A DNA stretch of 64,000 bases, from contig JBBSEC010000003.1 in NCBI GenBank assembly GCA_038240075.1, positions 21,549 to 85,548 on the forward strand. The letters are read 5' to 3'. Source of the stretch: DATBAK01 sp038240075. GTDB lineage: Bacteria > Actinomycetota > Acidimicrobiia > IMCC26256 > PALSA-610. Within the stretch, counting starts at the first letter, position 1, and each line of letters starts with the position of its first letter. The notes under the pieces were generated by a model that was not told the origin of the DNA, did not search any database, and saw only the letters and a list, made by a program, of their open reading frames with translations. This document shows, piece after piece, positions 40,401 to 48,753 of this stretch. The translations under genes and the position numbers were made by a program.

Positions 40401-41120
40401 ATGCCGAAGCAGGTGGTCAGCAGGCGGCTCGCGACCCGTGCGAGCCGCACGAAGCGACTCGGGCGTCACGTCGAGCACGATTCGCGGAGCTGGTACTACC
40501 AGGCACCGCGCGCGCCGCGGATTCGCAGCGTGTTGCACACGTCGTTCGACCTCCCGTTCAACCAGGGCGGCCTCAACAGCTGCTCGGGCAACGCCGCGGC
40601 CGGGCTGCTGATGACGCGACCGTTCCACCGGCGCGGCCGCGCGCTCACCGAAGGCGACGCGATCGATCTCTATCGCCGAGCGACCTTCGTCGACGCGTTT
40701 GCCGGCACGTTCCCGACCGCGGATCCCGGCAGCAGCGGGCTCGCGGTCATGAAGGTCGCGCGTGAGCTCGGCTACGTGCGGGCGTACGGTCACGCGTTCG
40801 GTCTCGAACACGCGCTGCAGACGCTGGTGCTCGCGCCGGTGATCACCGGTGTGAACTGGTACTCGACGTTCGATCACCCGCGTGCACGCGACGCGGTGAT
40901 TCACAAGCGCGGCGCATCGGTCGGCGCGCACGAGTTCCTCGTCGTCGGAATCGACACCGACACGCAGATGGTGCGCGCCTGCAACAGCTGGGGCCCGGAT
41001 TGGGGCGACCGCGGCTACTTCCAGTTCAGCTGGGCCCTGTGCGAGGAGCTCCTGTACCTCAACGGCGACGTCACGACCGCGATCGTCGCGCCGGGTCGAC
41101 GGAGCCCGAAGCCCCGGTAG
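40401..41120 (+). CDS. C1 (papain-like) family peptidase
   Basis: A 239-aa papain-fold cysteine peptidase. Gln55 and Cys61 are in FNQGGLNSCSGNAAAGLL (oxyanion Gln and nucleophile), His177 in GAHEFLVVGID, and Asn195 in CNSWGPDWGDRGYF, so the triad is complete. The N-terminal 45 residues are basic (RRLATRASRTKRLGRH) and there is no signal peptide or long propeptide, so a cytoplasmic role is likely. GGGGAGG precedes the ATG. C1A peptidases are sporadic in bacteria, and the target is unknown. Confidence 0.88.
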   Translation: MPKQVVSRRLATRASRTKRLGRHVEHDSRSWYYQAPRAPRIRSVLHTSFDLPFNQGGLNSCSGNAAAGLLMTRPFHRRGRALTEGDAIDLYRRATFVDAFAGTFPTADPGSSGLAVMKVARELGYVRAYGHAFGLEHALQTLVLAPVITGVNWYSTFDHPRARDAVIHKRGASVGAHEFLVVGIDTDTQMVRACNSWGPDWGDRGYFQFSWALCEELLYLNGDVTTAIVAPGRRSPKPR

Positions 41121-41133
41121 CCCGGAGCCCCGC

Positions 41134-42777
41134 TCAGGGTGCGCGCGCGATCTCCGCCGCCCACCGGTAGTCGGGCTTCCCCGCGGCGGAACGTTCGACG
41201 TGGTCGACGATCACGAGCGCACGCGGCAGCTTGTAACCGGCGAGGTTCGGGCGGCAGTGGTTCCTGATCGCATCGAGCGTGAGCACGGCGCCGTCGTCGG
41301 TGGCCGCGACCACGACGACGCGTTGACCGAAGCGGTCGTCGGGCGCACCGACGACGATCGCGTCGCTGACCCCTGGGACCGTTTTGACGACGGCTTCGAC
41401 CTCTTCGGGGTACACCTTCTCGCCACCGGTGTTGATGCAGAGCGAACCGCGCCCGAGGAGCTGGATGCTGCCGTCGGCGTCGACGGTGGCCATGTCGCCG
41501 GGCAGTGCCCAGCGCGCGCCGTCGATCTCGACGAAGGTGCGAGCGCTCTTCTCCGCGTCGCGGTAGTAGCCGAGCGGTACCCGGCCCCGCGTCGCGAGCC
41601 GTCCGATCGCGCCCGTGCCCGCCGCGATCGGACGCAGCTCGTCGTCGACGACCATCGTCGTCTCGCGCGCGTCGAAGCGCAGGGTCTGGCTCGCCGCCTC
41701 GTCGCGGCGCGCCACCGCGACCGCCTGCACCGGCGACTCCGACGATCCGATCGCTTCGGTGATCGCGAGCACGCTCGGAAGCGCGGCGAGCAGTCGCTGT
41801 TTGACGTCGGACGAAAGGATGGCGCCGCCCGAACCGAGCAGCTGCAGCGACGACGTGTCGTAGCGCGCCGGGTCGGCCTCGATCTCGTCGAGGAGTGGAC
41901 GCCCGCTCGCATCGCCGACGAGCGTGAGCATCACGACCCGCTCGCGTTCGACGAGCGTGAGCACGTGCGCCATGTCGATGCTGCGCCCGGTGTAGATCAC
42001 GACCGTGCCGCCGGCGAGCAGGGTGCCGAGCGCCGACCACTGGCCGCTCGCGTGCATGAGCGGACCGAGCGCGAGCACCACGAACTGCTCAGGCTCGGGG
42101 TCGCCCGGGCGCAGGAACGGTGTGAGGCGCTGCGACCGGTTCACCAGCACGGTCTGGGCGATGTCGGCCGGGTCCTCGATCGGCAGGCCACCGGGGTTCC
42201 CGCCGCCGAGCGTCGCGAAGAACATGTCTTCCTGCCGCCAGACGACACCCTTCGGCATGCCGGTGGTGCCGCCCGTGTAGAGCACGTAGTGGTCGTCGGC
42301 CGAACGGGGCGCGAACGCGCGGGTTGTCGATGCGCCCGCCAGCGCGGCTTCGTACGCGAGCGCTCCGCTGGGCTCGCCGGCGCCGCCGATCTCGACGAAC
42401 ACGCGCACCTCCGTCAACCGCGGCCGCAGCGCGTCGACGATGTCGCGGTACTCGGCTCCGTACACGAGCGCGACGATCTCGGAGTCGGCGAGGAGATACG
42501 CGAGCTCCTCGGTGCCGTACCGGTAGTTGACGTTGATCGGCACCGCACGCCGCTTGTAGCAACCGAGCATCACCTCGAGGTGCTCGGCCTGGTTGTGGAC
42601 GTAGAGACCGACGTGCTCACCGACGCCGACTCCGGCGGCCGCGACGACGTGCGCGAAGCGGGTGCTCCGGTCGTCAAGCGTCGTGTAGCTGAGCCGTTGG
42701 TCGCCGGAGACGATCGCGGTTCGATCCGGCACGGTGTCGGCGACCACCTCGAAGCAATCCGCAAAGTTGAACTGCAT
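41134..42777 (-). CDS. Acyl-CoA synthetase (AMP-forming), FadD-like
   Basis: A 547-aa adenylate-forming enzyme that activates a carboxylic acid to its CoA thioester. The P-loop is VLYTGGTTGMPKGVVWRQED; AITEAIGSSESPVQAVAV is the substrate loop; WALPGDMATVDADGSIQLLG contains the hinge Asp; VYPEEVEAVVKTVPGVSDAI and a C-terminal SAAGKPDYRW with the catalytic Lys complete the domains. It resembles the mycobacterial acyl-CoA synthetases for sterol or fatty acids. It is divergent from a Rieske oxygenase with only 19 bp between starts, suggesting joint control. Confidence 0.9.
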   Translation of the reverse strand: MQFNFADCFEVVADTVPDRTAIVSGDQRLSYTTLDDRSTRFAHVVAAAGVGVGEHVGLYVHNQAEHLEVMLGCYKRRAVPINVNYRYGTEELAYLLADSEIVALVYGAEYRDIVDALRPRLTEVRVFVEIGGAGEPSGALAYEAALAGASTTRAFAPRSADDHYVLYTGGTTGMPKGVVWRQEDMFFATLGGGNPGGLPIEDPADIAQTVLVNRSQRLTPFLRPGDPEPEQFVVLALGPLMHASGQWSALGTLLAGGTVVIYTGRSIDMAHVLTLVERERVVMLTLVGDASGRPLLDEIEADPARYDTSSLQLLGSGGAILSSDVKQRLLAALPSVLAITEAIGSSESPVQAVAVARRDEAASQTLRFDARETTMVVDDELRPIAAGTGAIGRLATRGRVPLGYYRDAEKSARTFVEIDGARWALPGDMATVDADGSIQLLGRGSLCINTGGEKVYPEEVEAVVKTVPGVSDAIVVGAPDDRFGQRVVVVAATDDGAVLTLDAIRNHCRPNLAGYKLPRALVIVDHVERSAAGKPDYRWAAEIARAP

Positions 42778-42796
42778 GTAAATTTGATTCTGCCTT

Positions 42797-44113
42797 ATGA
42801 CGACGCCTGCCGATCTCGCGACGCTGCTCGTACGCCCCGACGGCGTGGTCCCGAAGGCGCGCTACACGTCACGCGCCTTCGCGGAGCTCGAGATGGAGCG
42901 GTTGTGGAGCCGGGTCTGGCAGGTCGCGTGCCGCGAGGAAGAGATCGCGGCGCCGGGCGACTTCTTCGAGTACACGATCGGCGACCAGTCGATCCTCGTG
43001 GTGCGGGGCGACGACGGTGAGATCCGGGCGTTCTTCAACCACTGTCTCCACCGCGGCACCCGTCTCGCGTCGGGTATCGGCAACTTCGCCGACGGTCAGA
43101 TCCGCTGCCGCTATCACGCGTGGCAGTACGCGCTCGACGGCGAGCTGGTCGAGGTCGTCGACCGTCACGAGTTCATCGACCTTCCCGACGGCCTCCGCCT
43201 CGGCGAGGTGCGCGCGGAGTGCTGGGGCGGCTTCGTGTTCGTCAACCCCGACACTGCGGCCGCGCCGCTGCTGCTCGATTTCCTGCATCCGATCCCGAAG
43301 CTTCTCGACCGGTACCACCTCGATCAGATGCGCTTCCGGTCGTATCAGACGACGATCCTTCCCGCGAACTGGAAAGTCGTTGTCGACGCGTTCAACGAGG
43401 GCTACCACGTGCAGGGCACGCATCCGCAGCTGCTCGCGTGGACCGACGATGTCGGCATCGAGTACGAGCAGTTCGAGACGCACGCGCGCTACGGACGGCT
43501 CGAGAACTCGCGGCGCCGGCTCATGCCGAGCCCGCGCCTCGGTCTGCGCGACGACGAGATCGACGAAGGCGCGATCCTGAGCGGGCTCGTGGCCGGCCTC
43601 GGTGGCGCGTTCCTCGGTGAGGAGCGCGCGCTCGTCGAGGAGCTGCGTGCGTCGACACCGCCGGGCGAGTTGCTCGCCGCGTATCAGAAGCGACGCAAAG
43701 AGCTGCTGCAGGCGCGCGGCCTCGACGTGAGCGAGCTCGGCGACGAGTTGATGACGAGTGCCGACGACATCTACTGGTTCCCGAACCTCGTCGGCCCGAT
43801 CTACCCGGGCAGCGCGATCCTCTTCCGCGTGCGGCCCAACGGTCTCGATCCCGACTCCGCGGTCAAGGACACCTGGGTGCTCGAGTGGCCGGCACCCGGG
43901 CGCGAGCCGCGGCCGCTGAAGCGCACGTTCTATGCCGACTGGCACGAGCACGACTGGGGCCTCATCACCACCCAGGACTACGACAACATGCTCGAGGTGC
44001 AGACCGGCATGAAGTCACGTGGCTTCGACGGGCTCCGCCTCAACCCGCGTCAAGAGGGCAACGTCGCCCACATGCACCGCGTGATCGACCGCTACCTCAC
44101 TGCTGACCGGTGA
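42797..44113 (+). CDS. Rieske aromatic ring-hydroxylating oxygenase, alpha subunit
   Basis: A 438-aa oxygenase alpha subunit. The Rieske 2Fe-2S ligands are Cys83/His85 (NHCLHRGTRLASG) and Cys104/His107 (IRCRYHAWQYALDG). The mononuclear iron ligands include His204 and His209 in FNEGYHVQGTHPQ. It would hydroxylate an aromatic or steroid-like substrate, taking electrons from a reductase not present here. Its start is 19 bp from the divergent acyl-CoA synthetase, and its end overlaps the convergent amidohydrolase by 17 bp. Confidence 0.9.
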   Translation: MTTPADLATLLVRPDGVVPKARYTSRAFAELEMERLWSRVWQVACREEEIAAPGDFFEYTIGDQSILVVRGDDGEIRAFFNHCLHRGTRLASGIGNFADGQIRCRYHAWQYALDGELVEVVDRHEFIDLPDGLRLGEVRAECWGGFVFVNPDTAAAPLLLDFLHPIPKLLDRYHLDQMRFRSYQTTILPANWKVVVDAFNEGYHVQGTHPQLLAWTDDVGIEYEQFETHARYGRLENSRRRLMPSPRLGLRDDEIDEGAILSGLVAGLGGAFLGEERALVEELRASTPPGELLAAYQKRRKELLQARGLDVSELGDELMTSADDIYWFPNLVGPIYPGSAILFRVRPNGLDPDSAVKDTWVLEWPAPGREPRPLKRTFYADWHEHDWGLITTQDYDNMLEVQTGMKSRGFDGLRLNPRQEGNVAHMHRVIDRYLTADR

Positions 44114-45275
44114 GCAGCCGCGCGTTGTCGCGGAGGATGAGCCTGCGCTCGTCGTCGTCGAACGACTTCAGCTCGGGGAGATAGTCGAGCGGCTCGGGCA
44201 TGCCCTCGATGTGGGGCCAGTCGGAGCCGAAGATGACACGGTCGGCGCCCATGAGCGCGACGGTCTGGGTGACGTCGTCCTCCCAGAACGGGTTGATCCA
44301 GACGTGCTCGCGGAACGACGCGACCGGGTCGACCTGGAAGTAGCCCGGCATCTTGTAGACCGTCGAGCGCAGCTTGTTGAACAGGTCGGGAAGGAACTCC
44401 GCACCGTTCTCGACCGACGCGATCCGCAACCGGGGGAAGCGCTCGAACAAACGGTCGAACGCGAGGGTGATGAGGAAGTCGTACGCGGCCCGCTCGATGT
44501 TGAAGGTCTTGATCGACGGCTTGTACGTGCCATTGCCGAACGACGCTCCGAACCCGTCGCGCGCGTAGCCGTGTGTCGTGTAGCCGCTGTCGCCCGCATG
44601 CGCGACGACCGTGATGCCGGCCTCCTGCGCGCGTGCCCAGAACGGATCGAAGTGCTCGTCGCCGGGGGAGAGCGGCCCCGTCGCGGTGAACGCGGCGGCC
44701 GGTCGCATCACGATGATGCGCGCACCCTTGTCGAGCGCCCATTCGAGCTCCTCGACCGCCCAGTCGACGTCGGCGAGCGAGATGTAAGGCGCGGCGAAGA
44801 TGCGTTCCTTGTAGTGGAAGCCCCAGTCTTCTTCGAGCCAACGGTTGAACGCGCGGAACGTGATGCCGACGGCCGCGGGGTCGTCGACGAGCAGCTCCTC
44901 GTAGAGCACGCCGAGGGTCGGGAACAACCAGACCGCTTCGAGACCGAACTGGTCGAGCACACCGATGCGCGCGTCGCGGTCGCGGTACTCGGGCCGGATC
45001 GGCTCACGCTCGGAGAGCATCTCGAGCGGGTTCTTGCCCTCGGGGTTGCCGCGGAAGTAGTCGTGGAGCGCGCCGGGCTTGGCGACCGGTGTGAACGTGG
45101 GGTTCACGACCGCATGGCTGACCCGCCCGCCGACCACGTGGTACTTGCGGCCGTTGATCTCGCACCACTGCACCGTGCGGGGTCCGACCCTCGGGTCGAG
45201 GTGGCGGGTGAAGGCGTCGAGCGCCTCGTAATAGTGGTTGTCGGCGTCGAAGGCGGGGTAGTCGAGCTCGCTCAC
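44097..45275 (-). CDS. Amidohydrolase family 2 protein
   Basis: A 392-aa amidohydrolase-2 protein. YPAFDADNHYYEALDAFTRH supplies the first metal pair (D-x-x-H type), VVAHAGDSGY a middle His, and VIFGSDWPHIEGMPEP the C-terminal Asp and His. A Rieske oxygenase and an acyl-CoA synthetase next door fit ring cleavage or decarboxylation of an aromatic acid. GTG at 45275 has TACCAT 7 nt upstream. It is divergent from the M55 peptidase gene over 23 bp, so the two promoters overlap. Confidence 0.88.
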   Translation of the reverse strand: MSELDYPAFDADNHYYEALDAFTRHLDPRVGPRTVQWCEINGRKYHVVGGRVSHAVVNPTFTPVAKPGALHDYFRGNPEGKNPLEMLSEREPIRPEYRDRDARIGVLDQFGLEAVWLFPTLGVLYEELLVDDPAAVGITFRAFNRWLEEDWGFHYKERIFAAPYISLADVDWAVEELEWALDKGARIIVMRPAAAFTATGPLSPGDEHFDPFWARAQEAGITVVAHAGDSGYTTHGYARDGFGASFGNGTYKPSIKTFNIERAAYDFLITLAFDRLFERFPRLRIASVENGAEFLPDLFNKLRSTVYKMPGYFQVDPVASFREHVWINPFWEDDVTQTVALMGADRVIFGSDWPHIEGMPEPLDYLPELKSFDDDERRLILRDNARLLTGQQ

Positions 45276-45298
45276 CGCCGGGATGGTAGACCCGCCTC

Positions 45299-46162
45299 AT
45301 GCGGATCTTCATCTCGGTCGACATGGAGGGCGTGAGCGGCGTCACCCGTTGGGAAGACGTGATCACGCGGGGCCAGGACTACCAGCGGGCGCGCTCGTGG
45401 ATGACAGCCGATGTCAACGCCGCGGTCGAGGGCGCACGCGCGGCGGGCGCGACCGAGTTCGTCGTCGAGGAGAATCACGGTGTCGAGGCGCTGTGCAATC
45501 TGAAGCTCGACGAGATCGATCCCGAGGTCGAGGTCGTGCGCGGTCAGCCGCGCGGCGGTGCCACGACGATGGCGGCGCTCGACGACTCGTTCGACGCGAT
45601 CTTCCTCGTCGGTCACCACGCCAAGGTGGGCGACTATCCCGGCATCTGCGCGCACACGATCAGCTACGGCGAGTATCGCGACGTGCGCCTCGCCGGGCAG
45701 TCGGTGAGCGAGGGCGAGATCTTCGCGACCGCCGCCGCGCAGTACGGCGTGCCGACCGCGCTCATCACCGGCGACGACATCGTCGCGGCCGAGCTCACAC
45801 GCGTCTGTCCGGGCATCGAGACCGCGGTGGTGAAGCGCGCGCTGAGCCGGACTGCGGGAGCGATCATTCCGCCGGCACGCGCGCAACGCATCATCTCGGC
45901 GGCCGCGCAACGCGCAACCGAACGCGTGCGCGCGGGCGACATCGCGGCGCCCGACTTCGCGTCACCGTTCGCGATGGAGGTGGAGTTGAGCCACCCGCTC
46001 TCCGACGCGGCCCGGGAGGCGTTCACCCTGCGGTTCCCCGAGTTCCAGCTCGTCGGCGACCGCACGGTCGCGTTCTCGCAACCCGACATGCACCGCGCGT
46101 ACCGCATGGCCGTGATCGTGCAGTTCATCGCCGGCCAGCCCGCGGCGGTGCGGTCGTACTGA
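45299..46162 (+). CDS. M55 family metallopeptidase (D-aminopeptidase DppA-like)
   Basis: A 287-aa M55 peptidase. The zinc site starts with ISVDMEGVSGV (Asp and Glu), EENHGVEALCNLK and LVGHHAKVGDYPGICAHTIS give the further His ligands, and TALITGDDIVAAE follows. Bacillus DppA is a D-Ala-D-Ala-type D-aminopeptidase forming a decamer. Its role here could be peptidoglycan or D-peptide recycling. TAGACC lies 6 nt before the ATG. A hairpin follows 17 bp after the stop. Confidence 0.87.
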   Translation: MRIFISVDMEGVSGVTRWEDVITRGQDYQRARSWMTADVNAAVEGARAAGATEFVVEENHGVEALCNLKLDEIDPEVEVVRGQPRGGATTMAALDDSFDAIFLVGHHAKVGDYPGICAHTISYGEYRDVRLAGQSVSEGEIFATAAAQYGVPTALITGDDIVAAELTRVCPGIETAVVKRALSRTAGAIIPPARAQRIISAAAQRATERVRAGDIAAPDFASPFAMEVELSHPLSDAAREAFTLRFPEFQLVGDRTVAFSQPDMHRAYRMAVIVQFIAGQPAAVRSY

Positions 46163-46178
46163 GCGGTCGTCCCGGGAT

Positions 46179-46204
46179 GATCAGGCCTCCCACACCTCCT
46201 GATC
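46179..46204. terminator. Hairpin between convergent genes
   Basis: GATCAGG (46179-46185) and CCTGATC (46198-46204) pair perfectly over 7 bp with a 12-nt loop, between the M55 stop and the haloalkane dehalogenase stop. It may serve both genes. No T tract. Confidence 0.45.
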
Positions 46205-46240
46205 GCCCGACCCCGGGTTCGCTCTCCCCGCAGGGCTCGA

Positions 46241-47149
46241 TCAGCTCGAGGCGATGAAGTCGGCGACGACCGTTGCCAGTTCGGGGCCGGCGTCCTCTTG
46301 GAGGAAGTGGCCGGCGCCCGCGATCGTGGGGTGCTCGCGCCCCGCCGCGCCGGGCACGATGCTCTGGAAGACGCGCTGGCCGCCGCGCGTGATCGCGTCC
46401 TGGTCGGAGAACGCAGTGAGGAACGGTTTCTTCCACTCGCGGAACACGTCCCACGCGGCGCGGTTCGCCGGCGCTGCGGGATCGTCGGGGCGGGTCGGCA
46501 CGAGCAGCGGGAACTGGCGCGCGCCTTCCTTGTAGGTCTCGTCGGGGAAGGGCGCGTCGTACGCGGCCACCACCTCGGGTGCCATCTCCGATGTCGTGCC
46601 GCCCTTGACGATGCCGCCGACATGGAAGACCGGCGTCTCCTGCGAGTACTTCTGCCACCCGAGAAACGCTTCGCCAGGGTCGTGCGAGCCGTCGGGAAGC
46701 ATCGTGTTCGCCGCGACGACGCGCGCGAAGCGATCGGGGTGCTCGGCAACGATGCGCAGTCCGATGAGACCGCCCCAGTCCTGTCCGACGAAGGTCGCGT
46801 CGTGAATGTCGACCGCGTCGATGACGGCGCGGCGCATCCAGTCGACGTGGCGTTGATACGTGTAGTCGCTGCGGGCCGCGGGCTTGTCCGAACGACCGAA
46901 CCCGACGAGATCGGGCGCGATCACACGGTGACCGGCCGCCGTGAGCACCGGGATCATCGTGCGGTACAGGAAGCTCCACGAGGGCTCGCCGTGCATGAGC
47001 AGCACCGGCGGCGCGTCGGCCGGGCCTTCGTCGAGGTAGTGCACCCGGAGCTGCCCGCCGTCGCCGTCGTCGATCTCGACGTAGTGCGGCGCGAACGGGA
47101 AGTCGGGCAGGTCGGCGAACCGGTCGTCGGGAGTGCGCAGGCTCTTCAT
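46241..47149 (-). CDS. Haloalkane dehalogenase (DhlA/DhmA-type)
   Basis: A 302-aa alpha/beta hydrolase with the haloalkane dehalogenase pattern: halide-binding Trp58 in LLMHGEPSWSFLYR, nucleophile Asp124 followed by Trp125 in FVGQDWGGLIG, and a C-terminal His in IAGAGHFLQED. Asp124/Trp125 coincide with the numbering of DhlA. It would hydrolyse a C-halogen bond to an alcohol and halide. The frame is open far upstream, but MKSLRTPDDRFADLPDFPF is the standard N-terminus. It follows the SDR gene by 38 bp. Confidence 0.9.
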   Translation of the reverse strand: MKSLRTPDDRFADLPDFPFAPHYVEIDDGDGGQLRVHYLDEGPADAPPVLLMHGEPSWSFLYRTMIPVLTAAGHRVIAPDLVGFGRSDKPAARSDYTYQRHVDWMRRAVIDAVDIHDATFVGQDWGGLIGLRIVAEHPDRFARVVAANTMLPDGSHDPGEAFLGWQKYSQETPVFHVGGIVKGGTTSEMAPEVVAAYDAPFPDETYKEGARQFPLLVPTRPDDPAAPANRAAWDVFREWKKPFLTAFSDQDAITRGGQRVFQSIVPGAAGREHPTIAGAGHFLQEDAGPELATVVADFIASS

Positions 47150-47187
47150 CTGCTCAGTCTGCCCGCTGCGCCTCGTTGACGGCGCGG

Positions 47188-47976
47188 CTACAGCTCCGGA
47201 ACCGGGATCGTGAACGCGGGATGTTCGACACCACCGTCGATCTCGAACACCTTGCCCGTCACCCACGACGACGCGGGCGACGCGAGATAGACGACGCACG
47301 CCGCGATGTCGTCGACGGTTCCGACCCGGCGCATCGGCGTGTTGTCTTCGAGCTGCCGGCGCACCGACTCGTCGGTCAGCACCATCTCGAGCCCGGCCGT
47401 CTCGACCCCGCCGACTTCGATCGCGTTGATCCGCACCTTCGGCGCGAGCTCGGGCGCGGCGAGGCGGGTCATGAACGACAGCCCGGCCTTCGCCGCGCCG
47501 TACGCGGTGAAGCCCGATTGCACCATGCTCGCGGCGCGCGACGAGATGTTGACGATCGCGCCGCCGCCGTTCTCGATCATCACCGGCACCACGAGCCGGA
47601 TCAGCAGGAACGGTGCCGTCACGTTGAAGCGGTGCGCGGCCTCGAACGCGCGTTCGCTCGTCTCCATCATCGGACGCGGAAGCCAGCCGCCCGCGTTGTT
47701 GACGAGCACGTCGATGCGACCGAACTCGGCGACCGCGGACGCGACGAGACGTTCGAGGTCGGCGGTCTGTGTGACGTCGCACTGCACGGCAAGGCTGCGG
47801 CGGCCGCGTTCGCGCACCTCGGCCGCGGTGCGTTCGATGTCGTCGACGGTGCGCGCGGCGACGACGACATCCGCGCCGGCCTCGGCCAGCGCCCGCGCGG
47901 TTCCCGCGCCGATGCCCTTGCCGGCGCCGGTGACGACGGCGACGCGATCGGTCAGCTTGAACTGGTCGAGGATCAC
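47188..47976 (-). CDS. Short-chain dehydrogenase/reductase
   Basis: A 262-aa classical SDR. The NAD(P) motif is VAVVTGAGKGIGAGTARALA, NNAGG is at about residue 90, the active site is IVNISSRAASM (Ser) with YGAAKAGLSFM (Tyr-x3-Lys), and the C-terminal ASSWVTGKVFEIDGGVEHPA is typical. GTG at 47976 is selected within a much longer open frame because the Rossmann fold begins at residue 10. It is upstream of the dehalogenase on the same strand, so it might oxidise the alcohol product (inference). Confidence 0.9.
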   Translation of the reverse strand: MILDQFKLTDRVAVVTGAGKGIGAGTARALAEAGADVVVAARTVDDIERTAAEVRERGRRSLAVQCDVTQTADLERLVASAVAEFGRIDVLVNNAGGWLPRPMMETSERAFEAAHRFNVTAPFLLIRLVVPVMIENGGGAIVNISSRAASMVQSGFTAYGAAKAGLSFMTRLAAPELAPKVRINAIEVGGVETAGLEMVLTDESVRRQLEDNTPMRRVGTVDDIAACVVYLASPASSWVTGKVFEIDGGVEHPAFTIPVPEL

Positions 47977-48011
47977 GCGGGCACGGTACCAACGACCCGG
48001 GGAGCGGCGAC

Positions 48012-48662
48012 CTACGACGTGGCGAGACCGATCGGGCAGCTCACGCCGGTGCCACCGATCCCGCAGTAGCCGCCGGGGTTCTTGGCGAGGTACTGCTGGT
48101 GGTAGTCCTCGGCGTAGAAGAACTCCGGAGCCTCCCGCAGCTCCGTCGTGATCTCGCCGTGGCCGGCCTGCTTCAGCCGCGGCGCGTACTGGTCGCGCGA
48201 CGCGAGCGCCGCGGTCTTCTGCGCCTCGTCGAACCAGTAGAGACCGGAGCGGTACTGCGTGCCGATGTCGTTGCCCTGGCGCATGCCCTGGGTCGGGTCG
48301 TGGCCCTCCCAGAAGACCTGCAGCATTTTCTCGTACGAGGTCACCTTCGGATCGAAGACCACCAGCACGGCCTCGGTGTGGCCGGTCGAGCCGCTGCAGA
48401 CTTCGGAGTAGGTGGGGTTCGGTGTGAACCCGCCGGCATAGCCGACGGCGGTCGTGTACACGCCGGGCTCCTGCCAGAACTTCTTCTCCTCGCCCCAGAA
48501 GCAGCCCATCGCGAAGATCGCGCATCGCATGCCTTCGGGGAACGGGGGAACGAGGGGCGTGCCGAGGACGAAGTGCTGGTCCGGAACCGGCATTCGCTCG
48601 GAACGACCGGGGAGCGCGGAGCTCGCATCGATCAACTTTGACGAACGCTTGAAGAGCGCCAT
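48012..48662 (-). CDS. msrA: Peptide-methionine (S)-S-oxide reductase MsrA
   Basis: A 216-aa MsrA that repairs methionine-S-sulfoxide in proteins using thioredoxin. IFAMGCFWGEEKKFW holds the catalytic Cys, GYAGGFTPNPTYSEVCSGST and GHTEAVLVVFDP the substrate site, YRSGLYWFDEAQ follows, and the C-terminal GGYCGIGGTGVSCP contributes resolving cysteines. An N-terminal extension of about 30 residues is present. GGAGGCCCTGA precedes the ATG. It is divergent from the ABC exporter pair. Confidence 0.93.
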   Translation of the reverse strand: MALFKRSSKLIDASSALPGRSERMPVPDQHFVLGTPLVPPFPEGMRCAIFAMGCFWGEEKKFWQEPGVYTTAVGYAGGFTPNPTYSEVCSGSTGHTEAVLVVFDPKVTSYEKMLQVFWEGHDPTQGMRQGNDIGTQYRSGLYWFDEAQKTAALASRDQYAPRLKQAGHGEITTELREAPEFFYAEDYHQQYLAKNPGGYCGIGGTGVSCPIGLATS

Positions 48663-48753
48663 TCAGGGCCTCCGGGGGTCGCGGTGTGGCCGGTACAATC
48701 CTCTTCCCCCGGTAATAGTTCCCCCCAGCACGGCAAGCAACGGAAGGAAGCGT